Shown: positions 7,601 through 14,209, counted from the first letter of the stretch. The stretch is DNA of 15,139 nucleotides from Saprospiraceae bacterium (GCA_017995875.1 JAGOIB010000041.1:1-15139), one strand, 5' to 3'. The notes: generated by a model from the sequence alone, not told the origin. Program-made: numbers and translations.

Positions 7601-10512
7601 ACTGTATTTCCTGTACATGCCGATACTGCTGCTTGTGTAATATTTAAACTGCAAGTGTTTCCGCAATTTGGGACTACTGTAACCTGCTGCGCACTACATA
7701 TTGGATTACCAACATCCGTCACTACAAACGTATGCGACCCTCCATCTCCATTGACGACGACCGGAATCGTGAGTTGACCTGTAGGTGAATACGCAAAAGG
7801 TGAGCCATTGATAGGGTTCCCATCCTGCGTCACCTGAAAATTTTGTCCGCTGGCATTTGTATAGTTTATAACCATGGTTCCACTGGCCATTCCTTCATTA
7901 CAGGAAGAAACCACATGAATGACCCCTGACATACCTACACCTCCTGGTGCACCATGTGGAATACAGTAATAGGGAAATGTACCCGTTGCATTGAGGAGTA
8001 AAGACCATGTGGATCCCTGACTCAACAATCCTGAATTAAAAGCATTCGGGCCAGAGGCAGCATCAGAGGTGACTGTATGTGGGATCACACCCACCCAATG
8101 AAAGTTAAGTGTGTCCCCAAGGTTTATCGTGATCTCCGCAGGCGAAAACTGAAAATCCTGTACTTGTATCTGATACGAGACAGGGGTGCCAAAACTTAAC
8201 TGATTGATAAGGATATTGCACGGTTGAGAACAATCTGGTGTAACAATAACAGCTGTATCAGCACACGTTGCACTCACAGCATCTGTAATGATAATCGTAT
8301 GAGTCTGGCCATCACCCTGTATTGAAACCTGCGCATTTACATTGTTATAATGAAACGTTCCTGCACTCTGACCATCTACTGTCACCACATACAGCGAGTC
8401 GTTGTTCACACCGGTTACATTGAGCAATACTGAAACCAAACTATCTATGCATCCTCCGGTAATCGCAGGGCTTAGGGACACCAAGCAAGTTGGATTCCCG
8501 CCACCACTGCAATCCGGAGTTACCACACCCACATTAGCATTGCAAGCCATATCAAGTATGTCCTGCACAACAATATTGTGATTAGCCCCATCTCCTGCTA
8601 CCAGGATAGAAGCTGATTGTGCCGTTCCAGGCACATAAGAAAAAGTACCTGCACTGTTGCCATCGACGAGAACATTGTATCCCGTGGCGCCACCACTGAC
8701 TATATCAAACTGGATCTGAACCGTTGTCTGCCCGAATTCATTACAAGCAGGTAACACATGTATTGTTCCCGACATTCCTACTCCAGCCGGCGCCCCGTGA
8801 GGAATACAGTAATACGGATGAACCCCTTCTGTTAATAGTGGACTTGTATACGTAGCACCATTACTCAACAGCCCGCTATTCCAGCTATTAGGTCCGGCGA
8901 CTGCATCAGACGTAGAGGTATGGGCGATAGCACCAGTCCATATCCACTGCACTGCATCGCCAGCTGAAATACTAATCGTGTTGGGATTAAACTGAAAATC
9001 TTCGACATTCACCGTATGCACAATCCCACTGGGGCCTCCGCCTCCATTGGAGGCTGTCGCAGTAAGGTTTGTAATCATACATGGAAGATTGCAATCCGGG
9101 GTTACAGCGTTGATGATGGCTGTACACATCGGATCAGTATCATCTGTTATTTCGATCGCATGGCTCAATCCATCACCCGGAAGGGTAATAGTAACGGTCG
9201 TTATATTTCCGGTATAAGCATGAAATGAATTTGGTCCTCCATCAATACTCACATTAAATCCTGTTCCCCCATTGGCTACTGTAACGGTGAGTGATGCAGT
9301 TACATTCAGATTGGTACAGGTGCCAAAATTTCCTACCGTACCTGAAATATTGCACACAGGATTTCCACCACCCTGACCACAATCAGGAGCATTGTATATC
9401 ATCTGAAGGTCGCACGTTGGCACCGCTACATCTCTTATCACCAGGTCATGCGGCATCCCATCCCCTGCAATACTAATATTTACACTTTGGGCGCCAACGC
9501 CACTGTATGAAAATGGACTGCCTTGTACAGGTACATTGTCCCAAAGGACATTATATCCCTGATTATTAGCCACTGTGGTATTGAAGGTGATATGCAGATC
9601 AGTCGTAGTGCCCGTTGGACAGTTTGATAAAATCTGTCCACTCATTCCAACGCCATTTGGTCCACCATGAGGGATACAATAATAATTGTGCGTCCCTGGA
9701 TCATGGATATTTACATCAAACGATGAACCAGCTCCCACCACTCCTGAGTTCCAGCTATCTAAACCACTTGTAACATCCGAGGTTGTACTATGTCCTCCTC
9801 CTGCCCAGGTGAAATGAACTACATCTCCAAGGACAATAGCTACGGATTGAGGAGAAAAAAAATTGTCATTAACCTGGATGGTGTGGGTTACACCGGCAGC
9901 ATAATTAACATTGAGGGAGGATAAAAAGCAATCCGATGAACAGTCATCTGTTGAAAATTGAACGGAGGCGTTACAGGTTTCTATATCCCCTGATTGAATA
10001 GTAACGGTGTGCTGTAAGCCATCACCTGCAATCAATACCACCATATTGACAGGGTTTTGGGCATTGATGGGAAAAGGGCCACCGGCAACATTCTGCCCAT
10101 CAATATTGATGTCAATGTCAATGGCATTATCATAGATGTCCGTTACATTGATCGTTACCGGAATCTGACCTTGGGCATTACAAGCCCCCTGGGAATACGT
10201 AAGGCCAAAGGCGCATATCTCAATGCTTATTTCCAGGGTGGATTGACATCCACTTTGTGTCGTAATGGTCAGGTTGACCCTGTATCGATCCGGGTCCGGA
10301 AATGTATGTGTGGGGTTTTGTTGTGTTGACGTTGTATTATCATCAAAATCCCAGAACCAGGATGTAATGGGATCTCCGGTGGCATGGGTAGATTGGTCGA
10401 CAAAATGGATTGTAAGTCCGGTATTGTCAAATGTGAAGAGGGCATTGCATGTCTGTGCATCCGCGCTTGCTAACGGCAGGAGAAAGCCTATAAGTATCCA
10501 GATTGCCTTCAT
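4660..10512 (-). CDS. Giant T9SS-secreted protein with six cupredoxin (type 1 copper) domains and four PKD domains, 1950 aa
   Basis: A signal peptide (MKAIWILIGFLLPLASADAQ) opens the protein. In order it then has a PKD domain (about 21-100, WDFDDNTTST), a beta module (101-191), and six cupredoxin domains at about 208-297, 498-588, 779-869, 1060-1151, 1250-1341 and 1440-1531, separated by one or two further beta modules. Three PKD domains follow (about 1614-1692, 1697-1772, 1775-1855, with FGDG cores), and the end is a type A T9SS sorting domain (about 1868-1950, VAPNPVS to GLYYLQVVS). Every cupredoxin keeps all four type 1 copper ligands: His241/Cys279/His282/Met290, 531/569/572/580, 812/850/853/861, 1094/1132/1135/1143, 1284/1322/1325/1333 and 1474/1512/1515/1523. 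The protein should be exported through the outer membrane and fixed at, or released from, the surface. It leads the minus-strand gene group. A six-centre copper electron carrier or copper store is inferred; an adhesive role from the PKD parts is also possible. Confidence 0.95.
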   Translation of the reverse strand: MKAIWILIGFLLPLASADAQTCNALFTFDNTGLTIHFVDQSTHATGDPITSWFWDFDDNTTSTQQNPTHTFPDPDRYRVNLTITTQSGCQSTLEISIEICAFGLTYSQGACNAQGQIPVTINVTDIYDNAIDIDINIDGQNVAGGPFPINAQNPVNMVVLIAGDGLQHTVTIQSGDIETCNASVQFSTDDCSSDCFLSSLNVNYAAGVTHTIQVNDNFFSPQSVAIVLGDVVHFTWAGGGHSTTSDVTSGLDSWNSGVVGAGSSFDVNIHDPGTHNYYCIPHGGPNGVGMSGQILSNCPTGTTTDLHITFNTTVANNQGYNVLWDNVPVQGSPFSYSGVGAQSVNISIAGDGMPHDLVIRDVAVPTCDLQMIYNAPDCGQGGGNPVCNISGTVGNFGTCTNLNVTASLTVTVANGGTGFNVSIDGGPNSFHAYTGNITTVTITLPGDGLSHAIEITDDTDPMCTAIINAVTPDCNLPCMITNLTATASNGGGGPSGIVHTVNVEDFQFNPNTISISAGDAVQWIWTGAIAHTSTSDAVAGPNSWNSGLLSNGATYTSPLLTEGVHPYYCIPHGAPAGVGMSGTIHVLPACNEFGQTTVQIQFDIVSGGATGYNVLVDGNSAGTFSYVPGTAQSASILVAGDGANHNIVVQDILDMACNANVGVVTPDCSGGGNPTCLVSLSPAITGGCIDSLVSVLLNVTGVNNDSLYVVTVDGQSAGTFHYNNVNAQVSIQGDGQTHTIIITDAVSATCADTAVIVTPDCSQPCNILINQLSFGTPVSYQIQVQDFQFSPAEITINLGDTLNFHWVGVIPHTVTSDAASGPNAFNSGLLSQGSTWSLLLNATGTFPYYCIPHGAPGGVGMSGVIHVVSSCNEGMASGTMVINYTNASGQNFQVTQDGNPINGSPFAYSPTGQLTIPVVVNGDGGSHTFVVTDVGNPICSAQQVTVVPNCGNTCSLNITQAAVSACTGNTVSLTIGFTSNQIAATYNVYKDGLKLNPAPLVTDANGTGLYSTMVVGNNITSVLSVQFMENASCADTQSVIIPSCGGPCLISDFEVGQHGTHHVVEVKDFVFSPAQLDVLLGDTVRFEWTGVIPHTTTSDAFMGTNTWNSGLHGQGATYDVVITSTGNYPYYCQPHGGPGGIGMSGVIHVLDTCEQNKWLTNMSFHVSAGSPLGYNVFADGVKITDIPIPYDNPVGLNDEIIHLPGDGGWHLVTVQDVETGFCAYTQPVQSSICGVGCSVLNLTANTGSTIIHTVEVRDFDYFPSHFTIGAGEKIRFVWIGDIPHTVTSDAVTGPEVWNSGLLGNGAFYELVINTPGVHPFFCIPHGGPGGIGMSGSITVLPPCTDNTENVQLTFDVTNGSLQGYNLFVDGMLYGNNPRQYEDRMGANEVVVPYPADNGQHIITIQDLLNTICAASDFFTTGTCSAACQLSGLDYYTGNGRRHEVLVKDFNFEPSTLDVELGDTVHFSWIGSIPHTVTSDASSGIDVFNSGLLGMGSSYDLVIKENGSHPYYCIPHGAPGGIGMAGTINVTDPCDDGSVFVDFQFFGTGPGPSYDVLNTGNVVINDRPYQPGGIQHFTLELPAQGQSHNIQVTDNGPDDCLTSIVLDSFDCSDPCFLVRSQFRYDINYSTLEVIFEDKSRGHIVSWNWNFGDGTNSTLQHPHHVFSEAILYEVCLTVTDMNGCTEQFCDKIRLGADVCQASFTYAQEGLDLMFYNTSDVSNPEVSATWIFGDGTSSTQYDSAFHSFTSGVYEVCITVTSSGCVNTHCQLIDLTDPCLALQARFESIVDEGNPLSYQFTDMSSGPVGSRLWGFGDGQISTDVNPVHVYTGIGIYTVCLLTMDIDGNCINSDCRSLYVGTTGTGPGEIRFDKLIVAPNPVSMWDGMIQLSGIDLNNAGLEGQIFIYDINGVIISNKKVILGETLEISTPEMPGLYYLQVVSVRNRYGAMIIVQ
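5920..9891 (-). repeat. Six diverged cupredoxin repeats within the giant protein
   Basis: Six copies of a roughly 90-residue plastocyanin-like unit are coded at 9622-9891, 8749-9021, 7906-8178, 7060-7335, 6490-6765 and 5920-6195. Each reads H-x-(V/I)-x-V-x-D-F opening, GD..(F/W).W, (P/A/G)HT.TSD, NSG, (Y/F)(Y/F)C.PHG.P.G(V/I)GM(S/A)G. The spacing His-x37-Cys-x2-His-x7-Met is the same in all six. Copies start 290, 281, 282, 190 and 190 residues apart: the first four are separated by two spacer modules, the last ones by one. DNA identity between copies is visibly low, so these are old duplications, not a fresh expansion. Confidence 0.9.
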
Positions 10513-10834
10513 GAACCGGTTTCGTTTATTAGTGTGGACAAAACAACAATATCAATCCTTCATTTCGTAAAGCCTTCCTCTGAACCCGCTAAAAGTCCTG
10601 ACGAACGGGGGAATTTGAAGGGCAGCATAGGCCGGAATGCATATATGCAACTATAGGTTTGAAGCATACAGAGCGTCTTTAGACTTCTGATGATAAGGAC
10701 ATTCCCGGACCACATAGTGCTTTAATTAGAAAAGAACCCCGATGATCCCACATTATGGCCTGCTCATCCTTTTCATGCCTACCTTGATGACCTGTCTTCA
10801 ATAGTTTTACACATATTCTCTTTTTAAGATTAGT
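10513..10834. other. Divergent intergenic region between the cupredoxin group and the redoxin pair
   Basis: No convincing gene is seen in these 322 bases, which must hold the promoters of two divergent units. On the plus strand TAGGTTTG (10654-10661) matches the Bacteroidota -7 consensus TAnnTTTG, but no TTG stands at a suitable distance upstream and it lies about 173 bases before the redoxin start. A 12-base palindrome (10638-10649) sits just upstream of it. For the minus-strand group I find no exact TAnnTTTG; the nearest is TATTGTTG in the last 60 bases before the giant gene, with one mismatch. Confidence 0.6.
10654..10661 (+). promoter_or_regulatory. Possible -7 promoter element (TAGGTTTG) for the redoxin/cytochrome pair
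   Basis: TAGGTTTG is an exact match to the Bacteroidota -7 element TAnnTTTG. It would leave an untranslated leader of roughly 165 bases before the ATG at 10835. No TTG lies 17 to 23 bases upstream. A chance match in a region of this length is not unlikely, so this is a weak call. Confidence 0.3.
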
Positions 10835-11347
10835 ATGACAAAGTCGCTATTTACTTTCCTGCTTTTACTGATGATCACCCTTCAGGGCATAGCTCAGAAA
10901 TCGTGGAATGTGTATGTGTTTATCGGAGAGGATTGCCCGATCTGTAATTATATGGGCAAACCCCTGAGTACCCTTGCAGAAAAGTTTGAAGACAGGGTTG
11001 CTTTTCATGCTGTCTTTCCGTTGAAAAACAGCAATTATAAAACCTCACAACTTTTCAAGCAGCAATATGAAATGTTGTCTTTTGAAACCCTGCTTGATAA
11101 AGATCAATCCCTGACAAGGAAACTGGGAGCAACCATAACGCCCGAAGTGGTTATCACTGACAACATGGGTGTGGTGCATTACAGGGGCCGGATCAATAAT
11201 GCATATTACGCTCCGGGAAAAATGAAACACAGTTCAATTAAAAATGATCTGGATGAAGCGCTGACCACTTTATTGTTGGGAGGAACCGTTGCACAACCCT
11301 GGCCATCACCTGTAGGGTGTTACATCACCATGAATGTCAGCCGGTAA
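10835..11347 (+). CDS. Secreted thioredoxin-fold redoxin with CPIC motif, 170 aa
   Basis: A signal peptide (MTKSLFTFLLLLMITLQGIAQ) places the protein outside the cytoplasm. The thioredoxin-like fold is shown by the strand WNVYVFIGEDCPIC with the redox pair Cys34-Pro-Ile-Cys37 at the start of a helix, the cis-proline loop in ATITPEVVI (Pro103), and the following strand pair DNMGVVHYRGRINNAYY. That last segment, then a helix DLDEALTTLLLGG and a late Cys162 (VGCYI), is the pattern of redoxins found next to or fused with cytochrome c and copper-monooxygenase-like proteins in Bacteroidota and Planctomycetes. The stop codon overlaps the next gene by 14 bases, so the two are translationally coupled. 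Likely work is thiol-disulfide or peroxide chemistry in the periplasm, possibly supporting maturation or repair of its neighbour. The substrate is unknown. Confidence 0.88.
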   Translation: MTKSLFTFLLLLMITLQGIAQKSWNVYVFIGEDCPICNYMGKPLSTLAEKFEDRVAFHAVFPLKNSNYKTSQLFKQQYEMLSFETLLDKDQSLTRKLGATITPEVVITDNMGVVHYRGRINNAYYAPGKMKHSSIKNDLDEALTTLLLGGTVAQPWPSPVGCYITMNVSR

Positions 11348-12872
11348 ACAAATTATACTCCTTAGCCTTGTGCTTTCTGTTTTGTCTATCAAAGCACAAG
11401 TGCCTACTTATCTACAGGACATCAAACCAATCCTGGATAAAAATTGTGTCCGCTGTCACCAGCCCGGAGATATAGGGGCTATGCCTTTGACAAATTATGA
11501 GGAAGTCAGTACCTATGGATCGATGATTCAATATGTCACCTCTTCCAAATTGATGCCTCCCTGGTATGCGGATATCCGGTATAGTCATTTCTCTAATGAA
11601 CAGGTATTGGGTGAAACAGAAATTAAAAAAATCAGCGATTGGGTTTCTGGTGGTATGCTTTTAGGCACTGCCATCAATTCTGATTCTGCCTATATTAACG
11701 TTCCGGCGGAGGTAAACCAAAGAGACCCTGATCTGGTGATCTCTATGGCCGAGGCTTTTGAACAATATGGTATCTATATGGATCAATACCAGGTATTTGT
11801 TCTTCCGACCCATCTCGATGAGGATACCTGGATTGAAGGAATAGAATTTGTTGCGGGTAATAAAAAGATTGTGCGTTTTGCCGAAATCTCGATTGAAGAT
11901 TCTGATGGATATGACTCACTTGATCGTTGGGATCCACGATATGGATATTATAGTTTTGGTGGATTGGGTAAAACCCCCGACGCACCTTTTTGGTATACAT
12001 GGTCACCACAACAAAAGGCAACATTTTATACTGCAGGATCCGCAAAGTTTTTACCAAAAGATGCAAGGCTTATAGTGCACATACATTACGGACCTACGGG
12101 TCGTCCTCAAACAGATTTGTCAAGTATTCGTCTTTATTTCTCTACTAAAAAAACAGTACAACCTGTCACCACCATTCCGCTGATTAATCCGTATACGCTC
12201 CTCGGTGATTCATTATATATTCCTGCTGATACCAAAAAAATATTCCATGCCGCCTATACGCTTCCTTATGAAATTCAATTGTTGAGCCTGATGCCTCAGG
12301 CAAATCTTTTTTGCCGGTCATGGGAAGTGTATGCAATACTACCGGGTCAAAGAGCGCCTTTAAAACTTCTCAAAATAAATGACTGGAATATTAATTGGAA
12401 ACAAACGTATTATTTAACCGACCCATTAATATTACCTAAGGGAACAGTGCTACATGCTTTAGCGCAGTATGACAGTACGCTTGATAATCCATGTAACCCA
12501 TCCGACAAGCCTGTTGCTGTTTCGTGGGGCGCCCATTTGTTTAGTGAATTATTTTATGTTCATTTTGAATTTACTACACCGGCCAATGCTGCTTCCGGGG
12601 TGAAGATTGTAGTGCCCCCTGTGACAAGTGATTCATGGTTGAAAGTACTGTTGACACTGGACAAACCATATGCTTACGAAATACGTATCTCTTCTCCTGC
12701 ACGGGGGGATCACCTGTATATAAGCCATGAAAAACTAAAAAAGGGGGGAAACTATCTTTTGAAAGACATCAGCTCATTACCGGGAGGTAACTACACATTA
12801 CAAGTAGTAGATGATCATCAAAATATAGTGGCTGAAGAAATATTCACAAAACTTCCTCGCAAGGGAATGTAA
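11334..12872 (+). CDS. Secreted cytochrome c fused to a copper type II monooxygenase-like domain (degenerate copper sites), 512 aa
   Basis: After a signal peptide (about 1-22) residues 23-112 form a cytochrome c domain with Cys38-x-x-Cys41-His42 (CVRCH) and distal Met74 (KLMPPW). Residues about 130-415 match the PHM-like copper type II ascorbate-dependent monooxygenase family in order and length: FVLPTHLDEDTWIEGIEF, VHIHYGPTG (His249-x-His251), the SWEVYAILPG strand, INDWNINWKQTYY, ILPKGTVLHALAQYDST.DNPCNP and WGAHLFSELFYVHFEF. As I recall the family, three ligand places differ here: the His-His pair is VRF (180-182), the PHMH motif is PQAN (321-324), and the Met in the final EM motif is Leu407. 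Monooxygenase activity is therefore doubtful. About 95 C-terminal residues (LPGGNYTLQVVDD) resemble a T9SS-type sorting domain, though not strongly. The start overlaps the redoxin gene by 14 bases. Confidence 0.85.
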   Translation: MSAGKQIILLSLVLSVLSIKAQVPTYLQDIKPILDKNCVRCHQPGDIGAMPLTNYEEVSTYGSMIQYVTSSKLMPPWYADIRYSHFSNEQVLGETEIKKISDWVSGGMLLGTAINSDSAYINVPAEVNQRDPDLVISMAEAFEQYGIYMDQYQVFVLPTHLDEDTWIEGIEFVAGNKKIVRFAEISIEDSDGYDSLDRWDPRYGYYSFGGLGKTPDAPFWYTWSPQQKATFYTAGSAKFLPKDARLIVHIHYGPTGRPQTDLSSIRLYFSTKKTVQPVTTIPLINPYTLLGDSLYIPADTKKIFHAAYTLPYEIQLLSLMPQANLFCRSWEVYAILPGQRAPLKLLKINDWNINWKQTYYLTDPLILPKGTVLHALAQYDSTLDNPCNPSDKPVAVSWGAHLFSELFYVHFEFTTPANAASGVKIVVPPVTSDSWLKVLLTLDKPYAYEIRISSPARGDHLYISHEKLKKGGNYLLKDISSLPGGNYTLQVVDDHQNIVAEEIFTKLPRKGM

Positions 12873-12876
12873 TTTT

Positions 12877-14100
12877 CTATTCTGCCGGAGAGACTATCGG
12901 CTGCCATTCCTCCTGATACTGACCCTGGTTCAGAAGTGCATTGAAGCCTTTGCCGATGCTGTTGATCAGTGTTTTGTTTTCAGCCATCGTCAATCCTTCT
13001 CCTTCTTGCGTAACAAGCAGGTCACTGCCATATTCACCATATTTCACTGTTATCGTTTTTCCCCGGTAGGATATGATAAACCTGTTGTTATATTCTTCAT
13101 TAATATGCTGTACACTATCTTTTGGTATTTGCAATTCATTTTGAATAAACGTCGCCAGATGCGTTAACATGGGTTCGCTCACCGGATCAAGGATATATTT
13201 GTATCCCTGGTAACGCTCATAAAAAACGATTCCTTTGCGATAAGGCTTTTTGTCCAACGTCCTCAATTGAAGTTTCAGGGTTCCGGAATCCTGTAGCTTC
13301 CATTCAAAATAATCATTGATCCATTCGGAAGATATTTTGGAATCATCTTTCAGGTAAAAGGAATCTTTTTCAAAGGGTACGGCGTATGATTTTCCTGCTT
13401 TGAAATCATAGCACACGAGAGCGTAATGATTGAGCATATAATCCTTTTCATCCTGCTTATAGCCGCAATAAACTACCTGTGCGCTATCAGGGGAAAAAGC
13501 AGCCGCACTTCGTTGAGAAACGTGGTATCCATCAATTTCTTCATTATTGGTATTGAAAGGGAACAGTTCAAACGTTTTAGTATCCAGGACAACAGCGTGT
13601 GTGATGGCCATATATCGTCCTCCGGAGAGTTCCACTTCCTTATCCCCCTCGTCAGAACTGTAGACTTCCCGATACATCCCTGGTTGTCCACCTTCACTAT
13701 CCAACCATTGGATGGAAGCAAAATCAGATCCTTGTTCAAACAGTGGCTTGATGACTGGCTTATCATTTTCGAGTGTGACCAGGTAAAGACTTTGACTGCC
13801 GAGAAGTAATGATGGAGTGGGTGCATCTTTTAGAAAAAACACGCGCCATATGCCTGGCAACCCTGTGTTTGTTTCAAGATTGTCACTTATGGTAAGTGGT
13901 TCCCCTTTATATTTAACACCATAGGAGGTCGTTGTTTGATTGACCATGCCATAGTTGATGTTATAGGACTTGCCGGTTTGGGTGATGGTTTCAATGGTGA
14001 ATGGGCCCCATTCACTGGAAACGATTGTATTTTTAGGTGCTTTGTTGCAACCAAAGAGTCCCAGGATAAATTGCAGCATAAGGAGATGATAGATTTTCAT
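12877..14100 (-). CDS. Putative lipoprotein of unknown function, 407 aa
   Basis: MKIYHLLMLQFILGLFGC is a lipoprotein signal peptide with lipobox LFGC (Cys18). The mature protein is mostly beta-rich with repeated strand and turn pieces (WRVFFLKD, SLYLVTLENDKPVIKPL, IQWLDSEGG, YMAITHAVVLDTKTFELFPF, RSAAAFSPDSAQVVYCGYKQDE, HYALVCYDFKAGKSYAVPF). The AAFSPDSAQVVYCGY segment resembles a TolB or WD-type propeller blade, so a partial beta-propeller is possible. The last 100 residues (about 300-400) are more helical and may be a separate domain. I recognise no catalytic motif. The gene is convergent with the cytochrome/monooxygenase-like gene, with four bases between the stop codons. It has an exact -7 promoter match 48 bases upstream, next to a 20-base palindrome. 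Confidence 0.85.
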   Translation of the reverse strand: MKIYHLLMLQFILGLFGCNKAPKNTIVSSEWGPFTIETITQTGKSYNINYGMVNQTTTSYGVKYKGEPLTISDNLETNTGLPGIWRVFFLKDAPTPSLLLGSQSLYLVTLENDKPVIKPLFEQGSDFASIQWLDSEGGQPGMYREVYSSDEGDKEVELSGGRYMAITHAVVLDTKTFELFPFNTNNEEIDGYHVSQRSAAAFSPDSAQVVYCGYKQDEKDYMLNHYALVCYDFKAGKSYAVPFEKDSFYLKDDSKISSEWINDYFEWKLQDSGTLKLQLRTLDKKPYRKGIVFYERYQGYKYILDPVSEPMLTHLATFIQNELQIPKDSVQHINEEYNNRFIISYRGKTITVKYGEYGSDLLVTQEGEGLTMAENKTLINSIGKGFNALLNQGQYQEEWQPIVSPAE

Positions 14101-14121
14101 TTGGTACAGTTGGTAACCCGG

Positions 14122-14141
14122 AAAAGCAAATATTTGCTTTT
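14122..14141. promoter_or_regulatory. Perfect 20-base palindrome in the leader of the 407-aa lipoprotein gene, operator candidate
   Basis: The half-site AAAAGCAAAT (14122-14131) is followed directly by its exact reverse complement ATTTGCTTTT (14132-14141). A third copy of the core, AAGCAAA (14145-14151), pairs with TTTGCTT (14133-14139) and overlaps the probable -7 element. The palindrome would fall at or just after the transcription start of the minus-strand gene, where a repressor would block initiation. An RNA hairpin in the leader is the alternative. Confidence 0.5.
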
Positions 14142-14147
14142 ATTAAG

Positions 14148-14155
14148 CAAACATA
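14148..14155 (-). promoter_or_regulatory. -7 promoter element (TATGTTTG) of the 407-aa lipoprotein gene
   Basis: Read on the minus strand, this is TATGTTTG, an exact fit to the Bacteroidota TAnnTTTG consensus, 48 bases before the ATG at 14100. No TTG is seen at the usual -33 distance; that region is T- and A-rich instead. The overlap with the repeated AAGCAAA motif strengthens the case for a regulated promoter. Confidence 0.45.
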
Positions 14156-14209
14156 TAAAGAAAGCATTTATCTATATTTTTTCACTTTACTTTTAAAACA
14201 TTCCCTAAG

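Noticed and set aside
4660..10512. Treating the giant gene as a recent repeat expansion or assembly error
   Set aside because: The repeat copies differ widely at the DNA level and in their spacers while keeping the copper ligands, which fits old, selected duplications.
10784..10809. TTG plus TAGTTTTA as a promoter just before the redoxin gene
   Set aside because: The spacing of 15 bases is too short and the -7 element has a mismatch in its last base.
13426..13826. Open frames of 117-127 residues overlapping the 407-aa lipoprotein gene in other frames
   Set aside because: They lie inside a well-supported lipoprotein gene and have no signal peptide, motif or start context of their own.
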